A DNA stretch of 64,000 nucleotides. Source: Methylotuvimicrobium sp. KM2 (GTDB lineage: Bacteria > Pseudomonadota > Gammaproteobacteria > Methylococcales > Methylomonadaceae). The DNA lies in contig NZ_CP150634.1 of assembly GCF_038051925.1 (NCBI RefSeq), positions 1 to 64,000 of the forward strand, in the 5' to 3' direction. Below the pieces are notes generated by a model. That model worked only from the letters and a program-made list of their open reading frames with translations. It had not been told where the DNA came from and did not search any database. This document shows, one piece after another, positions 10,259-19,709 of this stretch (position 1 is its first letter; the number at the start of each line of letters is the position of its first letter). The translations under genes were made by a program, and so were the position numbers.

Positions 10259-13200
10259 TGGGCAACTTGATTCGATTCGCACTGGCTCAACGCATACTGA
10301 TTGTTTTGTTTGTGCTGCTGTTGGTCGGCGGAGGCTGGTATGCATGGGAACGGATACCGATCGATGCGTTTCCGGAAGTCTCTCCAACCCAAGTCAAGGT
10401 GATCGTCAAAGCGCCGGGTATGACTCCGGAAGAAGTCGAGACAAGGATTACCGCACCGATCGAAGTCGAACTGCTGGGCATTCCTCATCAGACGATGCTG
10501 CGCTCTATCGCTAAATATGCGCTAACCGATATCACGATCGATTTCGAAGAGGGCACCGATATTTATTGGGCGCGACAACAAATCGCCGAACGTTTGAATT
10601 CGTTGTGGGGAGATTTACCGGAAGGTATCGAAGGGGGGATTGCGCCGATGACGACGCCTCTGGGCGAAATGTTCATGTTTACCGTATCGGGCGGAGGCTT
10701 GGATCAGATGGAGCTACGTACCCTATTGGATTGGGTGATTCGCCCAGCACTTCGAACCGTGCCGGGCGTGGCCGATGTTAATTCGCTTGGCGGTACGGTA
10801 CGCAGTTTCGAAGTCGTGCCCGATGCGCTCAAGATGGCTGCCCGAAATATTTCGGTTGACCGTTTGATCGATGCATTGAAGACCAACAATCGCAACGACG
10901 GAGCGGGACGTCTGCATGAAGGCGAGGAAACCTTGATCGTTCGCGCGGAAGGGCGCATTCAGCAATTATCGGATGTACGGGCGATTGTGGTCGATACCGT
11001 TTCCGGCACGCCGATTACGATTGGGGATGTAGCTGAGGTTCGAATCGGCGCACTGACCCGGTACGGTGCGGTCAGCCGTAACGGAGAAGGTGAGGTGGTT
11101 ACCGGTTTGGTATTAAGTCTGCGCGGAGCGAATGCCCGACAAACCATCGATCTGGTCGAACAAAAACTGAACGCCATCAAAAAAACCTTGCCGGACGGCG
11201 TGAAAATCGACGTCTTTTATAACCGAGGGGTATTGGTCGGAGAAGCCGTCGATACCGTCATCACTGCCTTGACTCAGGCGATCGTATTGGTGTTGTTGAT
11301 GCTAGTGTTGTTTCTCGGTAACTGGCGCGCCGCGTTGACCGTGGCATTGGTATTGCCTTTGGCGGCATTGTTTACGTTCATCATGATGAAAACGATGAAT
11401 ATGTCCGCTAATTTGATGAGTCTCGGCGGATTGGTCATTGCGATCGGAATGCTGGTCGATGCATCGGTGGTCGTCGTCGAAAATATCATCACGCAATTGG
11501 CGCACAAAGAAAAAGCCGAGCGTCTCCCGCGATTGCATGTGATTTATCGGGCGACCCGTGAAGTGGCAGTGTCGGTTACATCGGGTGCATTGATCATCAT
11601 CATCGTCTTTGTGCCGCTGTTAACCTTACAAGGTTTGGAGGGGAAATTATTTGCGCCGGTTGCCTTAACGATTGTGTTTGCCTTGGCCGGTTCCTTGATT
11701 TTATCGCTAACCGTGATTCCGGTGCTGGCTTCTTATTTTTTGAAACAGGTGTCGCAAGAAGAGCCTTGGCTGCCTAGGCAAATGCTCAAAGCCTATCGAC
11801 CGGCGTTGCTATGGTGTTTGGATAACGGCAAATCGGTGTTTCTCGGCGCGGGCGTATTATTGCTGCTGGCTTTATTGTTGTTTAACCGAATCGGCAGTAC
11901 CTTCATGCCAAGTATGGATGAAGGCGATATTATCGTTCAGTTGGAAAAGCTGCCGTCAATCACGTTGGAGCAATCGGTAGCGCTCGACGGACGTGTGCAA
12001 AAAGCGTTGCTGGAAAAAGTACCGGAAATTGCCGAAGCGATATCGAGGGTCGGTTCCGACGAACTCGGTCTCGATCCAATGGGCTTAAATGAGACCGATA
12101 CGTTTCTGATTTTAAAACCCGAGGATCAATGGCGGATGGACGGTAAGGAAGCGTTGATCGACGAGATTCGCAAGGTGCTCGATCAACTGCCGGGTATCGC
12201 CTATGGTTTCACGCAGCCGATAGAAATGCGCGTGTCGGAAATGCTGACCGGGACCCGAGGCGATGTCGCGGTCAAATTATTCGGCCCGGATTCGACCGTT
12301 TTGAATCGAAAAGCCGAGGAAATCGCAGCGGTGTTGAGGGGTATAAAAGGTTCCAGCGACGTCTTTTTGAAACAAAACGAAGGCATGCAGTTTCTACAAT
12401 TAAAGCTGGATCGTGCGGCAATCGGACGCTTCGGGTTGGATATCGATGCTGTCGAGAATCTGTTGAGAGCGCAGATCGAAGGTTTGAAGCTGGGTATCGT
12501 TCAGGAAGGTCAAGTGAGGACGCCGTTACTGTTGCGCGGCGCTGGTAGTTCGGCGAATTTCGCTAGTTTACCGATTGCGTTGCCGGGAGGCGGCTATGTC
12601 GCGCTGTCGGCATTGGCGAAACTCGATCGCAGCGAAGGACTGGTGTCGATAGAGCGTGAAAAAACCCAGCGCTTCGCAGTCATTCGCAGCAATGTCGAAA
12701 ACAGAGATTTAGTCGGTTTCGTCGACGAAGCGCGAAACCAGGTTGCGCAACAAATCGAACTGCCGACCGGTTATTCGGTCGAGTTCGGCGGACAATTTGA
12801 AAATCAGCAACGGGCTGCGGCAAGGTTGGCGATTGTCGTGCCGATTGCGTTGATCCTAATTTTTTTGCTGTTGTTCGCGACCTTCGGCTCGGTCCGTCAA
12901 GCGACTTTGGTATTGTCGAATATTCCGCTGGCGATGATCGGCGGCGTCATTGCGTTGTGGTTGTCCGGCGAATATTTATCGGTACCGGCTTCTGTGGGGT
13001 TTATTACGTTGCTAGGTATCGCGGTCTTGAACGGCGTGGTGATGGTGACCCATTTCAATCAATTATGCATAGCCGGTATGCAAGTCGGGCAGGCTGTCGT
13101 AGTCGGGTCGATGCGGCGTTTGCGACCGGTCTTGATGACAGCCGCAACCACAGCATTCGGCTTGTTGCCGATGTTGTACGCAACCGGGCCGGGTTCGGAA

Positions 13201-13323
13201 ATTCAGCGGCCGTTGTCGATCGTCGTGATCGGCGGCTTGTTGTCATCGACCTTTTTGACGCTTTTTTTATTGCCGATATTGTTTCAACGCTTTGGTATGG
13301 CAAAGGAGCTTGACGATGAGTAG
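10255..13323 (+). CDS. czcA: Heavy-metal efflux RND pump (CzcA family)
   Basis: The inner-membrane proton-driven pump has 1022 residues and 12 membrane segments in the RND pattern. The porter-domain stretch with QPIEMRVSEMLTG and DVAVKLFG is CzcA-like. In TM4 the sequence GMLVDASVVVVEN carries the relay Asp402 and Glu409 (equivalents of CzcA D408 and E415), but the position of CzcA D402 is Ala396, as in the CusA pattern. The methionine triad of CusA is not evident. The substrate (Co/Zn/Cd versus Cu/Ag or other) cannot be settled from sequence. It overlaps czcB and the DUF3240 gene. Confidence 0.9.
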   Translation: MMGNLIRFALAQRILIVLFVLLLVGGGWYAWERIPIDAFPEVSPTQVKVIVKAPGMTPEEVETRITAPIEVELLGIPHQTMLRSIAKYALTDITIDFEEGTDIYWARQQIAERLNSLWGDLPEGIEGGIAPMTTPLGEMFMFTVSGGGLDQMELRTLLDWVIRPALRTVPGVADVNSLGGTVRSFEVVPDALKMAARNISVDRLIDALKTNNRNDGAGRLHEGEETLIVRAEGRIQQLSDVRAIVVDTVSGTPITIGDVAEVRIGALTRYGAVSRNGEGEVVTGLVLSLRGANARQTIDLVEQKLNAIKKTLPDGVKIDVFYNRGVLVGEAVDTVITALTQAIVLVLLMLVLFLGNWRAALTVALVLPLAALFTFIMMKTMNMSANLMSLGGLVIAIGMLVDASVVVVENIITQLAHKEKAERLPRLHVIYRATREVAVSVTSGALIIIIVFVPLLTLQGLEGKLFAPVALTIVFALAGSLILSLTVIPVLASYFLKQVSQEEPWLPRQMLKAYRPALLWCLDNGKSVFLGAGVLLLLALLLFNRIGSTFMPSMDEGDIIVQLEKLPSITLEQSVALDGRVQKALLEKVPEIAEAISRVGSDELGLDPMGLNETDTFLILKPEDQWRMDGKEALIDEIRKVLDQLPGIAYGFTQPIEMRVSEMLTGTRGDVAVKLFGPDSTVLNRKAEEIAAVLRGIKGSSDVFLKQNEGMQFLQLKLDRAAIGRFGLDIDAVENLLRAQIEGLKLGIVQEGQVRTPLLLRGAGSSANFASLPIALPGGGYVALSALAKLDRSEGLVSIEREKTQRFAVIRSNVENRDLVGFVDEARNQVAQQIELPTGYSVEFGGQFENQQRAAARLAIVVPIALILIFLLLFATFGSVRQATLVLSNIPLAMIGGVIALWLSGEYLSVPASVGFITLLGIAVLNGVVMVTHFNQLCIAGMQVGQAVVVGSMRRLRPVLMTAATTAFGLLPMLYATGPGSEIQRPLSIVVIGGLLSSTFLTLFLLPILFQRFGMAKELDDE

Positions 13324-13621
13324 CCCTGAGTTTTTAGTCACATTGAATGTCGCGCCGGATCTTGAAGAAGCGGTCGTCGATTGCTTGTTGACTCTGGAAT
13401 CCGAACACGGTTTCAGCAGTCTGCCAGTCTATTCGCATGACCACCGAAACGTCGGTTTGTCTTTGGCCGAGCAGGTCACCGGTCGTCAACGCAAAATCCG
13501 TTTTCAAATGTATCTGGCCGAGCAGGGCCTGACAGAACTGCTCGATAAATTGCGCGGCGAATTTTCGGGCTCGGGCATCAGTTATCGAGTATCACCGGTT
13601 CTGGATAGCGGTGTTATTTAA
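13316..13621 (+). CDS. DUF3240 family protein
   Basis: The 101-residue protein starts at MSSPEFLVTL. An AAAGGAG ribosome site lies just upstream and the start codon overlaps the end of the RND gene. An in-frame upstream start at 13292 would extend it into the pump gene and is less likely. The content fits DUF3240 (stretches VAPDLEEAVVDCLL, RKIRFQMYLAEQGL), a ferredoxin-fold-like cytoplasmic family that recurs as the last gene of RND metal-efflux operons. Its role is unknown. A regulatory or metal-sensing function like that of PII-type proteins is possible. Confidence 0.82.
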   Translation: MSSPEFLVTLNVAPDLEEAVVDCLLTLESEHGFSSLPVYSHDHRNVGLSLAEQVTGRQRKIRFQMYLAEQGLTELLDKLRGEFSGSGISYRVSPVLDSGVI

Positions 13622-13700
13622 TCTCTTTCCGTACCGGCTCCTCCATACGCCTGTACAGAACTTTGTTGTGCGAGGGTATCGCGTAAGTCGGGCTTAAACA

Positions 13701-13918
13701 AACATAAGGTAAGTATTTAGTCCCCCTCTTTGAAAAAGACGACTGCACGGATGCAGGAGGTAGGGCACTAACAGTAGGCGCTTTAGGCGACGCAGGAGCA
13801 GTTGCCGAGGGGCGAGGGGAGATTTTTTAAATAAATCCCCTTTTGCAAAGGGGGAAGCCAACATTACGACTGAATTGCGGTAATTTGCCACCCGGGTTTG
13901 AATACTTACAACATAAGG
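13701..13918. mobile_element. MITE-like palindromic element with 9-bp direct repeats
   Basis: AACATAAGG at 13701-13709 and 13910-13918 flanks about 200 bp that begin TAAGTATT and end AATACTTAC, an inverted repeat. Inside are G/C-run palindromes near both ends (TCCCCCTCTTTGAAAAAG at 13721 and CCCCTTTTGCAAAGGGG at 13837-13853). No gene is present. The direct repeats look like a target-site duplication. It fills most of the 452-bp gap between the DUF3240 gene and the sensor gene. Confidence 0.55.
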
Positions 13919-14073
13919 ACATTTAATAACTATTTCGTACCGAAACTATTGTCTTATCTTTCCGGTATTCTTCGCTTAGAATGGCCTATTAATAAACCTT
14001 AATAACCGTAATAAAATAAATTGCCGATTATGTTGTTTCTAAGATTCGGCAAATCAATAAACGGATAGCCATT

Positions 14074-16644
14074 ATGCAAGAACTGATGAAATTTTTATTC
14101 GGCAGCGCAGATTTAATGCCGCACGGTAATTGCTTCCTGTGGCAACCTAGCTTGCTATGGTTAACTGTAACGGCGAATATCGTGATCGCCTTGGCGTATT
14201 TTTCAATTCCGGTTGCGCTGCTTTATTTTGTTTATAAGCGTAAGCAAGTTGAATTCAAAGGCATATTATTACTATTCAGCCTGTTTATTTTTTCCTGCGG
14301 CGCGACGCATGTCATGCATGTCGTAACGATCTGGAAACCCGTTTACGGATTGTCGGGCATCATCGATGCATTGACTGCCGGTGTCTCTGTGGTAGCGGCC
14401 GTAATGCTTTGGCCCTTGATACCGAAAGCGCTATTGATTCCGAGCCCATCGGAATTATTGAAAGCCAATTCTCTGTTACAAGACGAAATTCGTTATAACT
14501 TACAAATACAAAATGAACTCAAGCGGCTCAATCAAGATTTAGACAAAACGGTTGAGTTACTGCAACAGAGTAACCAGGCTTTTCAGGAAAGCGAACAACG
14601 TTTCAAGCATGTCGTCAACGTCACGCCGACCGCGATATATACGTTGCTATTTACCGGCCATGACCGATATCCCTATAGAACGACATTTATAAGCGACGCC
14701 TTTTTAAGCATTACCGGGTTCGCACCTGTTGATTGGTACAGCAATGATAGCTTATGGATCGATCGTCTACATCCGGACGACCGAGAACAGACTATCGAAT
14801 TAATGGAACAGCTGAAAGAAACCGGACAATTGAATCATCAATACCGGTTTCGGCATAAAGACGGCTCCTATCGTTGGATACATGACAGATCGATTATGAC
14901 CCGAACATCGACTGGGGATATCGATGAAGTATTCGGCGCATGGATGGATGTGACCGAACATAAAGAAGCCGAAGAAGAACTGCACCTGGCTGCGATTACT
15001 TTCGAAAGCTTGCAAGGGATCATGATTACCGATCCTGATGCGACAATTTTGCGTGTCAATCAAGCATTCACGACAGTGACAGGTTATTCTGCCGAAGAAG
15101 TGATCGGCAAAAATCCGAATATTCTGCATTCCGACCGGCATGATCAATCATTTTATGAAGACTTATGGCGGCAACTGGAAATCGACGGTCGATTCGAAGG
15201 CGAGATTTGGGATCGCCGTAAGGACGGTTCGATTTTTCCGATTTGGCAATGCATTACCGCGGTTAAAAACAACCGGGGCGAAACGACGCATTATGTTGCG
15301 GTGTTTACCGATCTGAGTGAGAAGAAAAAATTCGAGGAATATATTTCGCAATTGGCTTTTTACGATCCGTTGACTGATTTACCGAATCGCAGATTGTTAC
15401 TCGAAAGAATCGAACAGGTATTGATACAAGCCAAACGAAAAAATACTTATGCGGCGATTCTGTATATGGATTTAGATCGATTCAAGGTATTGAATGATTC
15501 GATGGGGCATCAAACCGGCGATGAGTTATTGGTCCAAGTAGCCAAACGTTTGAAGCAATCGATACGACAAGAGGATACGCCGACTCGCCTCGGAGGTGAC
15601 GAGTTCGTTATCTTGGTGCATACCGATAGCGATCGTCAAGATGAGGCGACTCAAAAAATTTTAAATCTTTCCGAAAAAATTATGCGTAAGTTGAATGAAC
15701 CCTATTTAATCAAAGGCAACGAGCATTATTTTAGTTCCAGCATGGGTGTTACCTTATTTTCCGGGCAGTGCCAATTGGCGGCGACCGATTTACTGCAACA
15801 GGCCGACACTGCAATGTATCGGTCGAAAGAGAAAGGTCGTAATACCATCAGTTTTTTCGATCAAAGCATGCAAGAAGCTGCCGATAAAAGTTTGCAGATC
15901 GAAAATGCACTACGAATGGCGATAGAGCAACAGCAATTTACGCTTTATTTTCAACCTCAGGTCGATAGAACCGGTCGGATAATCAGCGCAGAAGCATTGA
16001 TTCGTTGGAACTATCCGGGTAAGGGATTGATTGCGCCCAACGAGTTTATTCCAATCGCTGAGGAAACGGGGATAATACAGCAAATAGGCGCTTGGGTTAT
16101 TGAGGCGTCGTGTAGACAGATTAAACTATGGCAACAAGCCGGTAGGGACTATGCTTATGTCTCGGTTAACGTGAGTTCGCAACAATTTCGGCAAAAAGAT
16201 TTCGTGATTAAAGTCAAGCAAGCCATTGTGCAAGCCGATATCGAATCAAGTCGATTAATGATTGAAATAACCGAAAGTGTACTGATGCAGGATATCAACG
16301 ACACTGTTGAAAAAATGCAGGCATTGACGGAATTGGGAATCGCGATTTCGATCGATGATTTCGGTACCGGCTATTCGTCGCTGGCCTACTTGACGCAATT
16401 TCCGCTTAGCCAATTAAAGATCGATCAGCGTTTTGTCAAAAATATTGATGTCGATAAGAACAGTGCCGTGATTGTCGAAACCATTATTGCGATGGCAGGC
16501 AACCTGGGTTTAAAGGTCGTTGCCGAAGGCGTCGAAACCGAACGGCAGTTGGAGTTTCTCGTTGAAAAAGGGTGCGTCGTATTTCAAGGCTATTTTTTCG
16601 GCAAGCCGGTGCCGGTCGATCAATTTGGGATGAACATTGAGTGA
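14074..16644 (+). CDS. Ethylene-receptor-like membrane sensor with PAS-PAS-GGDEF-EAL
   Basis: This 856-residue protein couples a membrane sensor to cyclic-di-GMP turnover. Residues 1-115 form three membrane helices that resemble the ethylene-binding domain of plant ETR1 and cyanobacterial homologues: ALAYFSIPVALLYFV, then FIFSCGATHVMH. Cys75 and His79 match the copper ligands C65/H69, Tyr42, Ile45, Pro46 and Ile72 match other required residues, but the equivalent of Asp25 is Asn35. Two PAS domains follow (about 175-415), then an intact GGDEF (507-511) with an inhibitory RQED site at 498-501, then an EAL domain starting with EAL at 640-642 and retaining DDFGTGYSS and AEGVE. Both enzyme domains look active. 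It is a single gene. Confidence 0.88.
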   Translation: MQELMKFLFGSADLMPHGNCFLWQPSLLWLTVTANIVIALAYFSIPVALLYFVYKRKQVEFKGILLLFSLFIFSCGATHVMHVVTIWKPVYGLSGIIDALTAGVSVVAAVMLWPLIPKALLIPSPSELLKANSLLQDEIRYNLQIQNELKRLNQDLDKTVELLQQSNQAFQESEQRFKHVVNVTPTAIYTLLFTGHDRYPYRTTFISDAFLSITGFAPVDWYSNDSLWIDRLHPDDREQTIELMEQLKETGQLNHQYRFRHKDGSYRWIHDRSIMTRTSTGDIDEVFGAWMDVTEHKEAEEELHLAAITFESLQGIMITDPDATILRVNQAFTTVTGYSAEEVIGKNPNILHSDRHDQSFYEDLWRQLEIDGRFEGEIWDRRKDGSIFPIWQCITAVKNNRGETTHYVAVFTDLSEKKKFEEYISQLAFYDPLTDLPNRRLLLERIEQVLIQAKRKNTYAAILYMDLDRFKVLNDSMGHQTGDELLVQVAKRLKQSIRQEDTPTRLGGDEFVILVHTDSDRQDEATQKILNLSEKIMRKLNEPYLIKGNEHYFSSSMGVTLFSGQCQLAATDLLQQADTAMYRSKEKGRNTISFFDQSMQEAADKSLQIENALRMAIEQQQFTLYFQPQVDRTGRIISAEALIRWNYPGKGLIAPNEFIPIAEETGIIQQIGAWVIEASCRQIKLWQQAGRDYAYVSVNVSSQQFRQKDFVIKVKQAIVQADIESSRLMIEITESVLMQDINDTVEKMQALTELGIAISIDDFGTGYSSLAYLTQFPLSQLKIDQRFVKNIDVDKNSAVIVETIIAMAGNLGLKVVAEGVETERQLEFLVEKGCVVFQGYFFGKPVPVDQFGMNIE

Positions 16645-16730
16645 ATGGAAACCAAAAGTGATAGCCATTGAAAATGTATAAGCCTAATAAGAAAAGTCAG
16701 TACAAAACAAAGTTAACCCAATTAGCCACT

Positions 16731-16872
16731 CACTGCCATTAAGTTAAGGAAATCCGTCATTCCGCCATGGACTGGCGGAATCCAGTGCCATGGATGGCAA
16801 GCTTTTGAGGCACATTAGAGCTTGAATACAAGCATTACTTATTTTTGTGACACCATTAACTTAATGGCAGTG
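16731..16872. mobile_element. MITE M1, copy 1 (142 bp)
   Basis: The element begins CACTGCCATTAAGTTAA and ends with the inverse TTAACTTAATGGCAGTG, giving 17-bp terminal inverted repeats. The middle contains CATTCCGCCATGGACTGGCG and its own partial palindrome. A second copy in opposite orientation lies at 47557-47697. No coding capacity. No clear target duplication is seen. Confidence 0.75.
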
Positions 16873-16938
16873 AATTATCCACTAAGTTAATTCATTGATA
16901 CTTGTCAATTATCGATTAAGTCTTGCACGGTAACGCTT

Positions 16939-16994
16939 TCGTCATTTTACAGTCACTAAATCTTCATCATTTTTTCACATGTCCTCACTATAGT
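16939..16994 (+). promoter_or_regulatory. Tandem PhoB half-sites and -10 box before phoX
   Basis: Four (G/T)TCA(T/C) half-sites start at 16941, 16952, 16963 and 16974, exactly 11 bp apart, separated by A/T-rich spacers. The first pair matches the 18-bp Pho box consensus at about 15 positions. TATAGT at 16989-16994 lies at the distance expected for a PhoB-dependent -10. This predicts induction by phosphate limitation. Confidence 0.7.
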
Positions 16995-17038
16995 GACCGC
17001 TCACCTTAACCCTGATTAAGCGAAGAGAGAGGCATTAG

Positions 17039-19399
17039 ATGAGCGATAATAAACAAACGATGATTGAGATGGACAATGGCGACGAGCCGATGAGCAATCA
17101 TTCGGATAACCCGCATTTCGCAACGATTTTAGAAAAGAGATTGTCGCGCCGCCAAGTCTTGAGCGGCAGCTTAACTGCGGCCGTGGCTGGTGTGTTCGGC
17201 GCTTCCGGGATCAATAATTTAGCCGAAGCGGCAAAGCCCGGTTTCCTGCCGCCGCGAGTAGGTAAACCTCCATTTGCATTGAAGCCGACATTGGGTTTCG
17301 ACGCGATTCCTATCACGCGTTCCGATACAGCAACCATCCCGCACGGTTATAAAGCGCAAGCACTGATTCCTTGGGGTACGCCGATCACCGGTGGCTATCC
17401 GGAATTCAATTCGGCCGACAGCAATACCGGTGAAGAGCAAGAACAACAAGTCGGCTCGCATCACGACGGCATGCATTACTTCCCGATGCAAGACGACCCG
17501 AACGGTCACGGCCTATTGTGCGTGAACCATGAGTATGTCGATCAACGTGTATTTCATGCAGCCGGCGCAACTTTCGTTGCCGGTCAACGGCCGACCGACG
17601 AAGTCAGAAAAGAGATTGCCGCGCACGGCGTCAGTGTAGTCGAGATCCAAAAAAATGCGATCAGCGGCGAGTGGGGCGTGGTCAACGGTTCGTACAACCG
17701 CCGTGTTACGGCCGGTACGCCTGCCGAAATTCGCGGCCCGGTACGCGGCAGCGATTTGGTCAAAACCAAATACAGCCCGGACGGAACGATGGCGCGCGGC
17801 ACGATCAATAACTGCGCTCACGGTTACACGCCTTGGGGCACTTATTTGACTTGTGAAGAAAACTGGGCCGGCTATTTCGTCAGCCGCGTGCAATTGGCCC
17901 GCGCGGAAGCTTTGTTGAACTGGTTTGAAGACACGCAACCCTGGCTGTATCCGGGACGGAAAACGTCGTTCGTCCAAGGTCGTTACTTTGCGCGTTTCTA
18001 TCCGGAAACCGACCGTATCATCGGTATCTTCGACGAATTCTTCGATCAAAAAGTTACCAACTTGGTTTACTCGCAAGCCGGTAATACCTTTAATGATTCT
18101 GATCGTGTATTGGAAGGCGAATTCGGCGCCTTATTGGCACAAGCCGGTATCGACCAAGACTTGTCGTTGAGCCGGCCGAGAGAACAAAGTCGTTTCGGAG
18201 TGGCCACCGCCAACAGCCGTTACCGTTGGGAAACCGCACAGAGCGGCGAAGATCAATACATCCGTTTCGATGCCACGCCTAAAGGCGCCGATGCGACCGA
18301 AGATTACCGCAACGAGCCGAACACCCAAGGCTGGGTGCTGGAAATCGATCCGTTCGATCCAAACAGCACACCGATCAAACGCACCACAATGGGCCGTTTC
18401 GCGCATGAAGGCGCTTGGTTGTCTCCGCCGCAATTGGGTCAGCCGATCACATTCTATATGGGCGACGATGCACGTAACGAATATATCTATAAATTCGTGA
18501 CCAAGGCGCGTTACAGTAAAAACGCCAACGGGGACATGTTGGATGAAGGCATCTTGTACGTTGCCCGCTTCAATGACGACGGCACCGGCGAATGGTTGGC
18601 GTTGGACATCAATAATCCGAAATTCCAAGCCGCGGCTGCCGCTGCCGGTGTCGAATTCGCGGATCAAGCCGATGTGTTGGTCAACACCCGCTTGGCGGCC
18701 GATGTCGTTGGTGCGACGAAAATGGATAGACCTGAGTGGGGTACGGTACATCCGCAAACACGCGAAGTCTATATGACCCTGACCAACAACAGTTCACGTA
18801 CGGATGAGAATGGTAATAACCCAATCGACGCAGCCAATCCGCGCGGACCGAATCCGTACGGTCACATCATTCGTTGGCGCGAGCAAGGTAATCGTTCTTG
18901 GGCGACCAAATTCGAATGGGATATCTTCGTCTTGTCGGGTCCTGAAGTCGATAGCCAAGTATTGCCTGAACAAGGTGGGCCTGCATTGACGCAAGAAAAC
19001 ATTCACGCTAGCGCGGATGGTTTGTGGATCGACCAATTCGGTACGATGTGGATTCAGACCGACATGAGCGGCTCGCAGCAAGCTTCGGGTCCGTTCGGTA
19101 ATAACTCAATGTTGGCGGCAAATCCTGAGACGGGTGAAATCAAACGATTCTTATCCGGTCCATGGGATCAAGAAACCACAGGCGTCGTTTCGACACCGGA
19201 CGGTAAAACCTTGTTCGTCAACTTCCAGCATCCGGGCGATCGCTCGCAACCGGGCGTGTTCACTAGTAACTGGCCGGACAGCGGCGCGGTTTACGGACAT
19301 CCTGGCGATGATGAAGTTGTGCCGAATCCGAACGGTCCGCGTCCGCGCTCGGCGACATTGGTCGTTACGCGTGAAGACGGCGGCGTAGTCGGTTTATAA
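17039..19399 (+). CDS. phoX: PhoX-type alkaline phosphatase, Tat-exported
   Basis: PhoX (DUF839 family) is a calcium/iron-dependent periplasmic phosphomonoesterase. The 786-residue protein has a twin-arginine signal, SRRQVL at 36-41, followed by a hydrophobic stretch and AEAA near 63-66. The conserved PhoX stretch NNCAHGYTPWGTYLTCEENW is present at about residue 258. The length is on the long side of the family. Upstream are tandem PhoB half-sites, and downstream are a terminator and tatA-tatB, which fits Tat-dependent export. Annotation as phosphatase is by family. Some members are uncharacterised DUF839 proteins. Confidence 0.87.
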   Translation: MSDNKQTMIEMDNGDEPMSNHSDNPHFATILEKRLSRRQVLSGSLTAAVAGVFGASGINNLAEAAKPGFLPPRVGKPPFALKPTLGFDAIPITRSDTATIPHGYKAQALIPWGTPITGGYPEFNSADSNTGEEQEQQVGSHHDGMHYFPMQDDPNGHGLLCVNHEYVDQRVFHAAGATFVAGQRPTDEVRKEIAAHGVSVVEIQKNAISGEWGVVNGSYNRRVTAGTPAEIRGPVRGSDLVKTKYSPDGTMARGTINNCAHGYTPWGTYLTCEENWAGYFVSRVQLARAEALLNWFEDTQPWLYPGRKTSFVQGRYFARFYPETDRIIGIFDEFFDQKVTNLVYSQAGNTFNDSDRVLEGEFGALLAQAGIDQDLSLSRPREQSRFGVATANSRYRWETAQSGEDQYIRFDATPKGADATEDYRNEPNTQGWVLEIDPFDPNSTPIKRTTMGRFAHEGAWLSPPQLGQPITFYMGDDARNEYIYKFVTKARYSKNANGDMLDEGILYVARFNDDGTGEWLALDINNPKFQAAAAAAGVEFADQADVLVNTRLAADVVGATKMDRPEWGTVHPQTREVYMTLTNNSSRTDENGNNPIDAANPRGPNPYGHIIRWREQGNRSWATKFEWDIFVLSGPEVDSQVLPEQGGPALTQENIHASADGLWIDQFGTMWIQTDMSGSQQASGPFGNNSMLAANPETGEIKRFLSGPWDQETTGVVSTPDGKTLFVNFQHPGDRSQPGVFTSNWPDSGAVYGHPGDDEVVPNPNGPRPRSATLVVTREDGGVVGL

Positions 19400-19437
19400 A
19401 GAGCTCGTGAGTTAGTCATTTTCTAAAGGAAGACTCG

Positions 19438-19459
19438 TGGGCAAGGATGCCCATTTTTT
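19438..19459 (+). terminator. Intrinsic terminator after phoX
   Basis: TGGGCA (19438-19443) pairs with TGCCCA (19448-19453) over a four-base loop and is followed by six T. It separates phoX from tatA. Confidence 0.7.
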
Positions 19460-19485
19460 AAAAATGCTTTTAGTCGAGAGATACA

Positions 19486-19701
19486 ATGGGCATCAGCGTT
19501 ACGCAATTAGTCATCATCATGGTCATCGTTATTCTTTTATTCGGCACCAAACGCGTTAGAAATTTGGGTTCCGATTTGGGCGTCGCGATAAAGAGTTTTC
19601 GCAATTCAGTCAAGGAAGGCGAGGACGATAAACAATTAAGCAAAGACGAATCCGAAAAAGTGGAAGATTCGGTCGAATTGCAACATCAAAGCAAAGTCTA
19701 A
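19486..19701 (+). CDS. tatA: Twin-arginine translocase subunit TatA
   Basis: TatA forms the size-adapting part of the Tat export channel for folded proteins. The 71-residue protein has the short N-terminal membrane helix (about 4-20, [16 protein letters not shown]), the conserved hinge [14 protein letters not shown], an amphipathic helix and a charged tail. It lies 8 bp before tatB. tatC does not follow. Confidence 0.93.
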   Translation: MGISVTQLVIIMVIVILLFGTKRVRNLGSDLGVAIKSFRNSVKEGEDDKQLSKDESEKVEDSVELQHQSKV

Positions 19702-19709
19702 ATCCCGTT

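Noticed and set aside
17513..18076. Long antisense frame inside phoX (and others at 18131-18757)
   Set aside because: Third-position bias of the real gene opens the opposite frame. No homology pattern or ribosome site.
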